DNA from: Rossellomorea aquimaris
Lineage (GTDB): Bacteria; Bacillota; Bacilli; Bacillales; Bacillaceae_B
Assembly (NCBI RefSeq): GCF_008180865.1
Contig: NZ_VTEX01000001.1
Span: 519,261-583,260, forward strand
DNA length: 64,000 nucleotides
Reading direction: 5' to 3'
Part shown: positions 1 through 8,407 of the stretch, piece by piece
How positions within the stretch are numbered: the first letter of the stretch is position 1
Layout of the letters: each line of letters starts with the position of its first letter
Translations under genes and position numbers: made by a program
Notes under the pieces: model-generated
The model's database searches: none
The model's input: only the letters and a program-made list of their open reading frames with translations
Told to the model about the DNA's origin: nothing

Positions 1-24
1 CCTGTAGCTGGACAAAAGAAAAGA

Positions 25-62
25 AAAGCGGATCTCCTTCGGGTAGGTCTGCCTTTTTTTTT
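25..62 (+). terminator. Intrinsic terminator of the gene upstream of the window
   Basis: An 8-bp stem (28-35 with 45-52, including two G-U pairs) is followed by nine T residues at 54-62. It probably ends the gene just outside the window, which is sigG in the B. subtilis order; that identity is inference. Confidence 0.75.
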
Positions 63-100
63 GTTGCATACACTATTATTAACTACTTGAATTGGGTGAA

Positions 101-130
101 TGAACAGTCTTTGAATATATGGTACACAAT
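101..130 (+). promoter_or_regulatory. Candidate promoter of ylmC
   Basis: An extended -10-like TGG-TACACA (TACACA at 123-128) lies about 33 bases before the ylmC start, with a weak -35-like TGAACA at 101-106. The stretch GAATATATGGTACAC recurs almost unchanged before ylmD. The sigma factor cannot be told from this. Confidence 0.35.
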
Positions 131-161
131 GAAAAACAACAAGAAGAGAGGGTGAAAACAG

Positions 162-449
162 ATGGTACGTATATCTGAATTTCAGGTGAAAGATGTTGTG
201 AGTATATCTGACGGACGGAAATTAGGGAATATAGGGGATATAGAAATTAACCTGGATACTGGAAGAATTGAGGCCATTGTCATCGGTGGTGGAGGGAAGA
301 TATTGGGTTTCTTCGGAAAAGATGAAGATATTGTGATTCCTTGGAGCAGCATTGTAAAAATAGGGGAAGATGTTATTCTGGTCAGATATAAAGAAAGTCA
401 TTATATTCAAGGTCAACTGCAGGAACCGAAACAAGCCCCCGATACATGA
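162..449 (+). CDS. ylmC: YlmC/YmxH family PRC-barrel protein
   Basis: The 95-residue product is a single small beta-barrel of the PRC type: the SDGRKLGNIGDIEI stretch near residues 16-30, the glycine run IGGGGK, and the closing IPWSSIVKIGEDVILV. YlmC/YmxH proteins are common in spore formers and are called sporulation proteins, but no biochemical role is firmly known. The start is supported by GAGGGTGA about seven bases upstream. It heads the ylm cluster that includes sepF and divIVA. A short gap of 50 bases with its own promoter-like element separates it from ylmD, so the two may be transcribed separately. Confidence 0.9.
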   Translation: MVRISEFQVKDVVSISDGRKLGNIGDIEINLDTGRIEAIVIGGGGKILGFFGKDEDIVIPWSSIVKIGEDVILVRYKESHYIQGQLQEPKQAPDT

Positions 450-475
450 CGAATCTTCAGGGAATATGGTACACT
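446..475 (+). promoter_or_regulatory. Candidate promoter of ylmD
   Basis: An extended -10-like TGG-TACACT (TACACT at 470-475) with a weak -35-like ATGACG at 446-451, spacing 18, overlaps the end of ylmC. It shares GAATATGGTACAC with the ylmC upstream region. Confidence 0.35.
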
Positions 476-499
476 TAATAAAAACGAAGGAGATTCAAC

Positions 500-1336
500 G
501 TGTCAAAGGAGCCTTTCAATAGAGAAACAGAATCTTATTATTCTATAAATACATGGACGAAAAGTAATCCTCGACTAGTTGCAGGGATCACAACAAGATG
601 GGGTGGTGTCAGTACCGGACCATTTCACTCTTTCAATATGGGATTGCACGTGGGAGACGATGAATCTTCAGTGATTCAAAATCGTCAATTACTTGCTTCC
701 AGTTTGATGATGCCAGTTGAATCATGGGCGGCTGCTGAGCAAACCCATGGAAACAACATTCATACAGTAGGAAAAGTAGACATGGGAAAAGGTGCAGAGC
801 ACTATCATACCAGCATTAAAGAAACTGATGGCTTTATTGCTCGGAATGAGAATATTCTATTGACGATGTGTTATGCGGATTGTGTACCTCTCTATTTCCT
901 GGATAAAGATTCGGGTACAATCGGATTGGCCCATGCCGGATGGAAAGGTACTGTTTTACAAATAGGGCCCAAAATGGTCGATGCTTTTATGGAGAAAGGT
1001 GCCTCCATGTCTTCCCTGGAGGTTGTGATCGGGCCATCCATATGTAAGAATTGCTATGTAGTTGATGACTATGTGATCAATAAAGTGAAAAAAACACTAG
1101 AAGATGAAAACAACTTACCCTATAATTTAAAGGAAGAGGGACAATATTACCTCGATTTAAAGAAATTGAATGAACAGCTTTTAGTGCAAGCTGGTTTAAA
1201 TGCTGAACAAATCCACACTTCTAGTTATTGTTCATCCTGTCACAATGAGTTTTTCTCATACAGAAGAGATGGTGGTAAAACAGGAAGAATCATGAGCTTC
1301 ATTGGCTGGAAGGAGAAAAAAAATGAAGGTATCTGA
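500..1336 (+). CDS. ylmD: YfiH/PgeF-family purine nucleoside phosphorylase-like (multicopper polyphenol oxidase fold) protein
   Basis: The 278-residue product belongs to the YfiH/YlmD/LACC1 family. Metal-ligand motifs are visible: THGNNIH near residue 90, the MCYADCVPLYF segment near residue 128 and the signature LAHAGWKGT near residue 147. Members were first annotated as laccases; characterised relatives act on purine nucleosides (adenosine deaminase and phosphorylase activities). The start is GTG with AAGGAG just upstream. The reading frame overlaps the start of ylmE by 14 bases, so translation is probably coupled. Its place beside ylmE and sepF is conserved in Firmicutes, although no direct division role is established. 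Confidence 0.92.
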   Translation: MSKEPFNRETESYYSINTWTKSNPRLVAGITTRWGGVSTGPFHSFNMGLHVGDDESSVIQNRQLLASSLMMPVESWAAAEQTHGNNIHTVGKVDMGKGAEHYHTSIKETDGFIARNENILLTMCYADCVPLYFLDKDSGTIGLAHAGWKGTVLQIGPKMVDAFMEKGASMSSLEVVIGPSICKNCYVVDDYVINKVKKTLEDENNLPYNLKEEGQYYLDLKKLNEQLLVQAGLNAEQIHTSSYCSSCHNEFFSYRRDGGKTGRIMSFIGWKEKKNEGI

Positions 1337-1997
1337 AAAACTTAAAATCATCCAGAAAAATATTGAAAACGCATGTGAAAGCAGTGGAAGAAATCCTGAA
1401 GCCGTACATGTTGTAGCGGTCACTAAATACGTTTCAATTGAGAGAGCCGAAGAAGCTGTTGAAGCCGGCCTCATGCACTTAGGTGAGAACCGTGACGAAG
1501 GAATGCTCTCAAAGTGGGATGTTCTACAGGACAAACCCCAGTGGCATTTTATTGGTTCTCTGCAAACTAGAAAAGTAAAAAACATCATTGATAAAGTATC
1601 ATACATACATTCTCTGGATCGTCTGTCATTAGCCAAAGAAATTCATAAAAGAGCGGACAAGCCTGTGTCCTGTTTTGTTCAAGTGAATGTTTCGGGAGAA
1701 GATTCTAAACATGGGTTATCACCTCAAGAGGTAAAAGAATTTATTGTGAGTCTAAAAGACTTCACAAATATTAAAGTCGTAGGATTAATGACGATGGCTC
1801 CACATACGGACGATGAACCATTCTTAAGGACTTGTTTTAGACACTTGAAAACAATCCAGGAAGAAGTCATCTCTTTAAACCTCCCATATGCCCCTTGTTC
1901 AGAATTATCAATGGGGATGAGCAATGATTACATGATTGCAATCGAAGAGGGAGCTACGTTTATTCGTATTGGAACTGCATTAGTTGGAAATGACTGA
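1323..1997 (+). CDS. ylmE: YggS/PROSC family pyridoxal phosphate homeostasis protein
   Basis: The 224-residue product is a PLP-binding protein with an alanine-racemase-type barrel. The PLP lysine lies in AVTKYVS near residue 35, and HLGENRDE, WHFIGSLQTRKVK and the C-terminal SMGMSNDY and RIGTALVG motifs follow. Family members bind PLP without clear catalysis and keep B6 and amino-acid pools in balance. The ATG at 1323 was chosen over an in-frame TTG at 1302 because AGGAG at 1310-1315 sits at the right distance and the protein then begins MKVSEKL, as expected for the family. It overlaps ylmD and is followed after 16 bases by sepF. Confidence 0.93.
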   Translation: MKVSEKLKIIQKNIENACESSGRNPEAVHVVAVTKYVSIERAEEAVEAGLMHLGENRDEGMLSKWDVLQDKPQWHFIGSLQTRKVKNIIDKVSYIHSLDRLSLAKEIHKRADKPVSCFVQVNVSGEDSKHGLSPQEVKEFIVSLKDFTNIKVVGLMTMAPHTDDEPFLRTCFRHLKTIQEEVISLNLPYAPCSELSMGMSNDYMIAIEEGATFIRIGTALVGND

Positions 1998-2013
1998 GAG
2001 GGGATGAATACAA

Positions 2014-2457
2014 ATGGGTATCAAGTCAAAGTTTAAAACGTTCTTTTTGTTGGATGAAGATGAATATGATTATGAAGAAGAAAAGTTTGAAGAAGAATAT
2101 GAGGAGAAAAAGCCCATGAAGTCGCAGCTTTCAAATTCGAAACAAAATGTTGTAAGTCTTCAAAGTGTTCAAAAATCTTCTAAGATGATTCTGGTTGAGC
2201 CAAGAGTATATGCCGAAGCTCAAGAGATTGCTGATCATTTAAAGAATAGACGCTCTGTACTGGTAAACTTACAGCGGATTCAACATGATCAAGCGAAACG
2301 CATTGTCGACTTTTTAAGTGGAACTGTGTACGCAATTGGAGGCGACATTCAGCGTGTAGGAGATAATATTTTTCTTTGTACGCCTGATAATGTGGAAGTG
2401 AGCGGAAATATCTCAGAGTTCTTGAAAGAAGAAGATCTATCAGATTCGAGGTGGTAA
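2014..2457 (+). CDS. sepF: Cell division protein SepF
   Basis: The 147-residue product is SepF (YlmF), the FtsZ partner that forms rings bundling FtsZ filaments and anchors the Z-ring to the membrane. The N-terminal [13 protein letters not shown] is the amphipathic membrane-binding helix. An acidic, low-complexity linker (residues 16-34) follows, and the C-terminal globular domain carries [24 protein letters not shown] and the [11 protein letters not shown] core. Length is typical. A GAGGGGATG-type ribosome site lies 8-10 bases upstream. It sits between ylmE and ylmG in the conserved order that leads to divIVA. Confidence 0.97.
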   Translation: MGIKSKFKTFFLLDEDEYDYEEEKFEEEYEEKKPMKSQLSNSKQNVVSLQSVQKSSKMILVEPRVYAEAQEIADHLKNRRSVLVNLQRIQHDQAKRIVDFLSGTVYAIGGDIQRVGDNIFLCTPDNVEVSGNISEFLKEEDLSDSRW

Positions 2458-2465
2458 TGTAAATT

Positions 2466-2729
2466 ATGGTGTTGCTTTATGAGATTTTATCGAACCTTAT
2501 TCAAATTTACTCCTGGGCTTTAATCATTTATATATTAATGTCCTGGTTTCCAAATGCAAGGGAATCGGCAATTGGTCAGTTCTTATCAAGAATATGCGAA
2601 CCGTATTTAGAGCCGTTCAGACGTTTCGTTCCTTCAATCGGGATGATTGATATTTCACCAATCGTGGCATTCATTGTGTTGAACTTGGCGCAATCTGGGT
2701 TATACCAATTATTTAGATGGCTTATATAA
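2466..2729 (+). CDS. ylmG: YggT family membrane protein YlmG
   Basis: The 87-residue product has two predicted membrane helices (about residues 5-25 and 65-85) around a cytoplasmic or lumenal loop holding the family signature [21 protein letters not shown], which is shown here in short form as SWFPN and [10 protein letters not shown]. YggT/YlmG proteins of bacteria and plastids are linked to division-site or nucleoid organisation, but the molecular role is unclear. It starts eight bases after sepF with a weak ribosome site, which suggests translational coupling. A strong terminator follows it, so sepF-ylmG transcripts may mostly end here. Confidence 0.92.
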   Translation: MVLLYEILSNLIQIYSWALIIYILMSWFPNARESAIGQFLSRICEPYLEPFRRFVPSIGMIDISPIVAFIVLNLAQSGLYQLFRWLI

Positions 2730-2757
2730 TTGAGAATCAGGATATCAAATTTCCTTT

Positions 2758-2800
2758 AAAGAACTGAAACCGGATTGAACAGTTTCAGTTCTTTTATTTT
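2758..2800 (+). terminator. Terminator between ylmG and ylmH
   Basis: AAGAACTGAAAC (2759-2770) pairs perfectly with GTTTCAGTTCTT (2782-2793), and a T-rich tail follows. It separates the sepF-ylmG unit from ylmH. Confidence 0.85.
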
Positions 2801-2826
2801 GGGTAAATCACATAGGGGGTGAGCAT

Positions 2827-3597
2827 GTGTCTTCAATTTATCAACATTTCAGGCAGGATGAGAAAGAGTTTGTTGATGCTGTACTGGAGTGGAAACTGGC
2901 GGTGGAAAATCAATATTCAGCCAAACGAACGGACTTTTTGGATCCAAGACAACAGTATATTGTCGAGTCGATTATCGGAAACAACGACGAAATTCTTTTC
3001 TCCTTTTACCCTGAGAATACGGAGAGGAAGAGAGCATTATTATATCCTTCTTATTTTCAACCTGAGGAAGAAGATTTTGGTATTAAGTTATTTGAAATAC
3101 AGTACCCGTCCAAGTTTGTTACAATAGAGCATAGACAGGTATTAGGGACTCTCATGTCATTAGGGTTGAGACGGGAAAAATTCGGTGACATTCTATCTGA
3201 GGACGATACCATTCAACTCATGCTCGCAGATGAGATTTCTGAATACGTCAGGATGGAACTCACACAAATAGGCAAAGCGAAGATTTCCATGAAGGATATT
3301 CCAATGAAGGATCGAATCGAGAGCAAGGAAGAATGGATGGAAAAAGTGACTACTGTAAGCTCCCTGCGGTTAGATGTCGTTCTCGCAGCAATCTATAATG
3401 ATTCCCGTCAAAAATCTCAAACATTGATTAAAAGCAATCATGTAAAAGTCAATTGGAAAACGGTCGAGAATGCCTCCTTTGAAGTAGAAGCTGGGGATGT
3501 AATTTCAGCAAGAGGATATGGTAGAAGTAAGTTATTGTCCATTGAAGGAAGAACAAAAAGGGATAAATGGCGAATTTCTGTTGGAATACTGAAATAA
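2827..3597 (+). CDS. ylmH: S4-domain RNA-binding protein YlmH
   Basis: The 256-residue product has the YlmH layout: an N-terminal region beginning MSSIYQHFRQDE, a central domain with LGTLMSLGLRREKFGDI, and a C-terminal S4 RNA-binding domain from about residue 182 (SSLRLDVVLAAIY, SRQKSQTLIKSNHVKVNWK, GDVISARGYGR). YlmH/RqcP-type proteins bind the 50S subunit. In B. subtilis YlmH is reported to support ribosome-associated quality control with RqcH, whose gene is also in this window. The start is GTG at 2827 with GGGGGTGA four to five bases upstream. It lies after a terminator and 89 bases before divIVA. Confidence 0.94.
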   Translation: MSSIYQHFRQDEKEFVDAVLEWKLAVENQYSAKRTDFLDPRQQYIVESIIGNNDEILFSFYPENTERKRALLYPSYFQPEEEDFGIKLFEIQYPSKFVTIEHRQVLGTLMSLGLRREKFGDILSEDDTIQLMLADEISEYVRMELTQIGKAKISMKDIPMKDRIESKEEWMEKVTTVSSLRLDVVLAAIYNDSRQKSQTLIKSNHVKVNWKTVENASFEVEAGDVISARGYGRSKLLSIEGRTKRDKWRISVGILK

Positions 3598-3644
3598 TTT
3601 AAGAAAATTAAAGGAATTCTCCCACATACTGTCGAAATTTTAGT

Positions 3645-3650
3645 TATAAT
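3645..3650 (+). promoter_or_regulatory. -10 element upstream of divIVA
   Basis: A consensus TATAAT lies 37 bases before the divIVA start. No good -35 is visible at 16-18 bases (CCCACA at 3621-3626 is the nearest match), so it is only a candidate. Confidence 0.4.
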
Positions 3651-3686
3651 AAATATGTAATTCACCAAGTACTGGAGGTGGCTCCC

Positions 3687-4202
3687 ATGCCTTTAACGCC
3701 ATTAGACATACATAATAAAGAATTTAGTCGTGGCTTTCGTGGTTATGATGAGGACGAGGTTAATGAATTTTTAGATCAAATTATTAAGGATTATGAAATT
3801 CTTATCCGAGAGAAGAAGGAAACGGAAGAACGTTTAAACTCCTTGAATGAACGTTTAGGCCATTTTACAAACATCGAGGAAACGTTAAACAAGTCAATCG
3901 TCATCGCTCAAGAAGCAGGGGAAGAAGTTAAGCGTAATGCAATGAAAGAATCGAAGCTGATCATTAAGGAAGCCGAAAAGAATGCTGATCGCATCGTTAA
4001 TGAATCATTATCTAAAGCCCGTAAGATTGCCATCGAGATTGAAGAGCTCAAGAAGCAGTCAAAGGTGTTCCGGACTCGTTTCAAAATGTTAATCGAAGCT
4101 CAGCTTGATTTACTTGATACAAATGATTGGGATCAATTAATGGAATTTGATCTGGACGCAACAGATTTAAAAACTTTAAAAGAAGAAGAGACATTGTCTT
4201 GA
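3687..4202 (+). CDS. divIVA: Septum-site and pole-organising protein DivIVA
   Basis: The 171-residue product is DivIVA, a coiled-coil protein that binds negatively curved membrane at the poles and septum. It positions MinCD through MinJ and helps attach the chromosome during sporulation. The conserved N-terminal lipid-binding domain is complete: MPLTPLDIHNKEFSRGFRGY with the membrane-inserting F17 and R18. Heptad-rich coiled coil runs from about residue 27 to 135, and a short acidic tail ends the protein. The ATG at 3687 was chosen over an upstream in-frame GTG because GGAGGTG lies directly before it and the MPLTPLDI start is invariant. The ileS promoter overlaps its stop codon. Confidence 0.97.
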   Translation: MPLTPLDIHNKEFSRGFRGYDEDEVNEFLDQIIKDYEILIREKKETEERLNSLNERLGHFTNIEETLNKSIVIAQEAGEEVKRNAMKESKLIIKEAEKNADRIVNESLSKARKIAIEIEELKKQSKVFRTRFKMLIEAQLDLLDTNDWDQLMEFDLDATDLKTLKEEETLS

Positions 4203-4228
4203 CGAAAAGCGCAATACTTTCATATAAT
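4199..4228 (+). promoter_or_regulatory. Promoter of the ileS T-box transcript
   Basis: TTGACG (4199-4204) and TATAAT (4223-4228) are spaced by 18 bases. The -35 overlaps the divIVA stop codon. Transcription would start near 4235, at the head of the T-box leader. Confidence 0.75.
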
Positions 4229-4234
4229 TGAACA

Positions 4235-4512
4235 ACAATCTAAATTGCCATAATGAAGGCTAAGACAGGGACAGTACGTTTCTTATGATATTTCCTTTAT
4301 AGCGAGTCGGGGACGGTGTAAGCCCGACAAGGAACAAAGGTACGGAAAATCACCCTCGAGCTCCATTCATGAAATTCACTTCTGGAGAGTAATGAATAGC
4401 GTCTTGTTCACGTTACGAATCAAAACGAGTGAAGATCGGTTTCGATCTTTATGAGGGTGGTACCGCGGGAAAAGCTTTCTCGTCCCTTTACAGGGATGAG
4501 GAAGCTTTTTTT
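4235..4512 (+). promoter_or_regulatory. T-box riboswitch (tRNA-Ile) controlling ileS
   Basis: All main T-box parts are visible. Stem I carries AGCGAGTCGGGGACGGTG (4301-4318) with the matching AGCCCGAC (4321-4328). The specifier reads ATC (4349-4351) followed by A, which is an isoleucine codon. The T-box sequence AGGGTGGTACCGCGG occupies 4454-4468. The terminator stem AAGCTTTCTCGTCCCT pairs with AGGGATGAGGAAGCTT (about 4472-4508) ahead of a T run. Uncharged tRNA-Ile should pair with the specifier and the T-box bulge and so prevent termination. This leader accounts for the gene-free stretch between divIVA and ileS. Confidence 0.96.
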
Positions 4513-4595
4513 GTTTCCAAAAGGGATAGCCTGATTAAGAATTGCAGGTTTTAGAAAAGATGGCAATTAAGAGAAACGTTTAGGAGGAAGATTTC

Positions 4596-7367
4596 ATGGA
4601 GTATAAAGATACATTATTGATGCCGAAGACGGAATTTCCGATGAGAGGAAATTTACCAAAACGAGAACCGGATACACAGAATAAATGGGAAGAAATGGAT
4701 ATTTATCAAAAAGTGCAGGAGAGAACGAATGATCGTCCATTATTTGTTCTTCACGATGGACCTCCATATGCCAATGGAAATATTCATATGGGTCACGCAT
4801 TAAATAAAATTCTTAAGGACTTTATCGTCCGCTATAAATCCATGAGTGGATTCCATGCACCATATGTTCCAGGCTGGGACACTCATGGTTTACCGATTGA
4901 GCAGGCGTTAACGAACAAAGGCGTGAAGCGTAAAGAAATGACTATCGCTGAGTTCCGTAAATTGTGTGAAGAATATGCTTATGAGCAAGTTGATAACCAA
5001 CGCACTCAGTTCAAACAATTAGGGGTCCGTGGTGATTGGGATAATCCATATATCACCTTAAAGCCTGAGTACGAAGCTCAACAGATTAAAGTGTTTGGTG
5101 ATATGGCGAAGAAAGGCTATATCTATAAAGGTAAAAAGCCAGTGTACTGGTCTCCTTCAAGTGAATCAGCCTTAGCAGAAGCAGAGATCGAGTATCAGGA
5201 TAAGCGTTCTCCTTCCATCTACGTTGGTTTCGCCGTTACAGAAGGTAAGGGTGTTCTTGAAGAAGGGACTCAATTAGTCATCTGGACGACAACTCCTTGG
5301 ACGATTCCTGCCAACCTGGGAATTGCCGTGCATGAAGATTTAAGCTATGTCGTTGTCAATGTGAAAGAAAGCAGCTATGTAGTAGCAGAAGATTTATTGG
5401 AAGAAGTTGCGAAGAATCTGGAATGGGAAGATTACTCAGTATTCAATAAGGTTAAAGGTGCGGAGCTTGAGCATATCGTGGCAAAACATCCATTATATGA
5501 TCGGGATTCACTTGTTGTCCTAGGCGAACATGTTACAACTGAATCTGGTACAGGGTGTGTTCATACTGCACCAGGACACGGGGAAGATGACTTCCTGGTA
5601 GGAAAGAAATATGGTTTGGATGTGTTATGTCCAGTAGACGATAAAGGAGTAATGACCTCAGAAGCACCTGGATTTGAAGGCTTGTTCTATGATAAAGCCA
5701 ATAAGCCGATTACCGAAAAGTTACAGGAAACAGGAGCATTATTAAAGCTTAACTTTATCACTCACTCCTATCCACATGATTGGCGTACGAAAAAGCCTGT
5801 TATCTTTAGAGCGACGGCACAATGGTTTGCGTCAATCGATAAATTCCGTAAAGAATTGCTGGAAGCTGTCAATGAAACGAAATGGGTCCCAACTTGGGGG
5901 GAAACACGCCTTTACAATATGGTCAGAGACCGTGGAGACTGGTGTATTTCAAGACAACGTGCATGGGGAGTGCCGATCCCGGTATTTTATGCTGAAAATG
6001 GCCAGGAAATCATTACAGATGAAACAATCGACCATGTATCGAAGCTCTTCCGTGAACATGGATCAAACATCTGGTTTGAAAAAGAAGCGAAGGATCTTCT
6101 ACCTGAAGGATTTACCCATGAAGGAAGTCCGAATGGGAAGTTCACAAAAGAACAGGATATCATGGACGTCTGGTTTGATTCAGGTTCCTCACATCAAGCG
6201 GTACTTGAAGAAAGAAATGACCTCGAGCGTCCTGCAGACCTTTATTTAGAGGGATCTGACCAATATCGCGGATGGTTTAACTCTTCTTTGACTACAAGTG
6301 TAGCAGTGACGGGTAAAGCTCCATATAAAGGCGTGTTAAGTCATGGATTTGCTCTTGATGGGGACGGAAGAAAAATGAGTAAATCATTAGGGAACGTAGT
6401 CGTTCCTGAAAAAGTGATGAAGCAGCTTGGAGCCGATATCCTTCGCCTTTGGGTTGCATCGGTTGATTATCAAGCGGATGTACGTGTATCAGATCCAATC
6501 TTGAAGCAAGTGGCTGAAGTGTATCGTAAAATCCGTAATACGTACCGTTTCTTATTAGGAAATCTTTCTGACTTTGATCCAAGTACCAATGCGGTATCCT
6601 TCGATCAATTAAGAGAAGTGGATCAATTCATGCTTGTAAAGCTGAATGATCTTGTGAAAAATGTGAGAAATTCATACGACAAATATGAGTTTGCAAGCAT
6701 CTATCACGCTGTAAATAATTTCTGTACGCTTGATTTAAGTTCATTCTATTTAGACTTTTCGAAGGATGTTTTATATATTGAGTCAGAAAATCATGAAGAG
6801 CGTCGTGCCATTCAAACTGTGTTATATGAATCCCTGGTTGCTCTTACGAAACTGATGTCTCCAATCCTTTCTCATACAGCTGATGAAGTGTGGGCTCATA
6901 TCCCTGGAGTAGAGGGAGAAAGTGTTCAACTTACTGATATGCCTGAAGTGCAAGAGTTAAGAAACTCTGATGAGTTGAAGAAGAAATGGAATGCTTTCCT
7001 TGAGTTAAGAGATGATGTATTAAAGGGTCTTGAAGAAGCTCGCAATCAGAAGATGATTGGGAAATCATTAACGGCTAAAGTGACTCTATACGTGAATGAT
7101 GAAACGAAAGCTTTACTCGGTTCCATTAAGGAAGACTTAAAACAATTGTTCATCGTGTCCGCCTTTGAAATCGGTGGATCATTGAGCGAAGCACCTGAAC
7201 ATGCATTAAGTCTTGGTGAAAACAATATTGTCGTCGAAAAAGCCGAGGGTGAAACATGTGACCGCTGTTGGGTTGTCACAACCACAGTGGGTGAGGATAA
7301 GGATCATCCGACGCTTTGCACACGCTGTGCATCAGTAGTGAAAGAAAGCTATTCTCACCTGACATAA
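4596..7367 (+). CDS. ileS: Isoleucyl-tRNA synthetase
   Basis: The 923-residue product is a complete class I IleRS that charges tRNA-Ile with isoleucine in the cytosol. The HIGH-type motif [16 protein letters not shown] starts near residue 55. The CP1 editing domain includes [15 protein letters not shown] and the [11 protein letters not shown]-like [13 protein letters not shown] near residue 325. KMSKSLGN lies at about residue 593. A C-terminal zinc module has CDRCW near 887 and CTRC near 907. Length matches the bacterial type with the zinc finger. AGGAGGAAG lies upstream of the ATG. Expression is controlled by the T-box leader directly before it, and a strong terminator follows. Confidence 0.98.
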   Translation: MEYKDTLLMPKTEFPMRGNLPKREPDTQNKWEEMDIYQKVQERTNDRPLFVLHDGPPYANGNIHMGHALNKILKDFIVRYKSMSGFHAPYVPGWDTHGLPIEQALTNKGVKRKEMTIAEFRKLCEEYAYEQVDNQRTQFKQLGVRGDWDNPYITLKPEYEAQQIKVFGDMAKKGYIYKGKKPVYWSPSSESALAEAEIEYQDKRSPSIYVGFAVTEGKGVLEEGTQLVIWTTTPWTIPANLGIAVHEDLSYVVVNVKESSYVVAEDLLEEVAKNLEWEDYSVFNKVKGAELEHIVAKHPLYDRDSLVVLGEHVTTESGTGCVHTAPGHGEDDFLVGKKYGLDVLCPVDDKGVMTSEAPGFEGLFYDKANKPITEKLQETGALLKLNFITHSYPHDWRTKKPVIFRATAQWFASIDKFRKELLEAVNETKWVPTWGETRLYNMVRDRGDWCISRQRAWGVPIPVFYAENGQEIITDETIDHVSKLFREHGSNIWFEKEAKDLLPEGFTHEGSPNGKFTKEQDIMDVWFDSGSSHQAVLEERNDLERPADLYLEGSDQYRGWFNSSLTTSVAVTGKAPYKGVLSHGFALDGDGRKMSKSLGNVVVPEKVMKQLGADILRLWVASVDYQADVRVSDPILKQVAEVYRKIRNTYRFLLGNLSDFDPSTNAVSFDQLREVDQFMLVKLNDLVKNVRNSYDKYEFASIYHAVNNFCTLDLSSFYLDFSKDVLYIESENHEERRAIQTVLYESLVALTKLMSPILSHTADEVWAHIPGVEGESVQLTDMPEVQELRNSDELKKKWNAFLELRDDVLKGLEEARNQKMIGKSLTAKVTLYVNDETKALLGSIKEDLKQLFIVSAFEIGGSLSEAPEHALSLGENNIVVEKAEGETCDRCWVVTTTVGEDKDHPTLCTRCASVVKESYSHLT

Positions 7368-7371
7368 TACC

Positions 7372-7412
7372 GAAAGGCTGACCCGCATTTTATGTGGGTC
7401 AGCCTTTTTTAT
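7372..7412 (+). terminator. Terminator of ileS
   Basis: AAAGGCTGACCC pairs with GGGTCAGCCTTT across a short AT-rich loop, followed by a T run at 7405-7410. Confidence 0.9.
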
Positions 7413-7474
7413 TTGTCTTTTTCTAATTCCAAAATTGCTATATCTTGCAACACAATTTTCAGGTGTGTTTCCCC

Positions 7475-7481
7475 CATACTA
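7475..7481 (+). promoter_or_regulatory. Sigma-G-like -10 element before ylyA
   Basis: CATACTA is an exact match to the forespore sigma-G -10 consensus. The -35 position (CAATT at 7453-7457) fits poorly, and transcription would start only about 12 bases before the ATG, so this is a candidate only. Confidence 0.35.
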
Positions 7482-7499
7482 TAAATGGAGGGATCAAAG

Positions 7500-7781
7500 A
7501 TGACATATGACCGATACACATCCATTGTTCAAGAGCTGACAACATCGTTGCAAGAGCTGGAGGCAAGTAGATCTCAACATCCTTTAATTCAGCAGTATAT
7601 TGATGATGAAATTACCGAAGTAAAACAAGCCCTAAATCGTGTTAGAGATAATCAATACGGGTATTGTGAAATGAGTGGAGAAGAAATCCCCTTTGATTTC
7701 ATAAAGATGAACCCGACCTGCTCAACGCTTCATGATGCATTGGAGTGGAGACGATTTGGAAAGATCTCATCTTATTCCTGA
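7500..7781 (+). CDS. ylyA: DksA/TraR-like protein YlyA
   Basis: The 93-residue product has a coiled-coil N-terminus (about residues 5-55, with EITEVKQALNRVRDNQYGYCE) and a C-terminal remnant of the DksA/TraR zinc finger. Of the usual four cysteines only two remain: YCEMSG and PTCSTL, where the partner cysteines are replaced. The motif is therefore degenerate and zinc binding is doubtful. In B. subtilis the gene between ileS and lspA is ylyA, reported to bind RNA polymerase and tune late forespore sigma-G genes. The ATG at 7500 has GGAGGG seven bases upstream and is preferred to an in-frame ATG at 7485, which overlaps that site. Confidence 0.8.
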   Translation: MTYDRYTSIVQELTTSLQELEASRSQHPLIQQYIDDEITEVKQALNRVRDNQYGYCEMSGEEIPFDFIKMNPTCSTLHDALEWRRFGKISSYS

Positions 7782-7841
7782 GTGCTAAGCGCGGGTTTCA
7801 TCGTTCTCATTTAGTTTAAGTGTCTTTATTTCCCCTTTTAT

Positions 7842-7849
7842 GCTAAAAT
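7842..7849 (+). promoter_or_regulatory. Candidate extended -10 promoter of lspA
   Basis: TGC-TAAAAT forms an extended -10 (TAAAAT at 7844-7849) 40 bases before the lspA start. No good -35 is seen. Confidence 0.35.
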
Positions 7850-7888
7850 GCAAAGGTAATCATTTTACGATGTTCGGAGGTTGCCTTT

Positions 7889-8407
7889 GTGTTTTATTAT
7901 TTATTGGCTTTGGTTGTGATTGGACTAGATCAATTAACAAAATGGTTGGTTGTGAAACGAATGACAGAAGGAGAAAGTATAAAGATTATAGACAATTTTT
8001 TATATCTTACTTCTCATCGAAATCAAGGTGCAGCATGGGGAATACTTCAAGGGCAAATGTGGTTTTTTTACATTATTACAGTAGTAGTGATTGTAGGTAT
8101 CGTGTATTATATGCAAGTCCATGCAAAAGGGCATTCTTTATTTAGTTTAAGTTTAGCCTTTATGCTTGGTGGAGCTATTGGAAACTTTATTGACCGTGTC
8201 TTTCGGAAAGAAGTGGTTGATTTCTTAAATACATACATCTTTTCCTATGATTTTCCGATCTTTAATATTGCCGATGCAGCATTAACCATTGGAGTAGCAT
8301 TGTTACTAATTTACATGTATTTAGACGAACGAAAAGCAAAGAAGGAGAACAAAAATGGAAGTAATTCAGCACAACATACAGCAGGAAGACCAGGGAGAAC
8401 GAATTGA
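7889..8407 (+). CDS. lspA: Lipoprotein signal peptidase (signal peptidase II)
   Basis: The 172-residue product is LspA, the aspartyl protease that removes signal peptides from prolipoproteins after diacylglyceryl modification. Four membrane helices are visible (about residues 3-20, 58-78, 88-105 and 130-150). The catalytic aspartates lie in [16 protein letters not shown] and [14 protein letters not shown], and the conserved [12 protein letters not shown] segment is near residue 45. The start is GTG with CGGAGG nine bases upstream. A basic tail rich in K and N follows the last helix. Its end overlaps the start of rluD by 53 bases, as seen in other Bacillus, so the two are co-transcribed and probably coupled. 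Confidence 0.96.
   Translation: MFYYLLALVVIGLDQLTKWLVVKRMTEGESIKIIDNFLYLTSHRNQGAAWGILQGQMWFFYIITVVVIVGIVYYMQVHAKGHSLFSLSLAFMLGGAIGNFIDRVFRKEVVDFLNTYIFSYDFPIFNIADAALTIGVALLLIYMYLDERKAKKENKNGSNSAQHTAGRPGRTN

Noticed and set aside
1302-1322. Longer ylmE frame from TTG 1302
   Set aside because: It would start inside the ribosome-site region; AGGAG fits the ATG at 1323 and the family start MKVSEKL.
2819-3127. Overlapping + strand ORF inside the first part of ylmH
   Set aside because: It is a frame shadow: the ylmH frame codes a recognisable S4 protein and has the better ribosome site.
5776-6249. 157-codon ORF within ileS
   Set aside because: It is a shadow of the IleRS frame, without a ribosome site or recognisable domain.
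7840-8145. 101-codon ORF overlapping lspA
   Set aside because: It is out of frame with LspA and shows no family resemblance; LspA has the catalytic motifs and GGAGG site.
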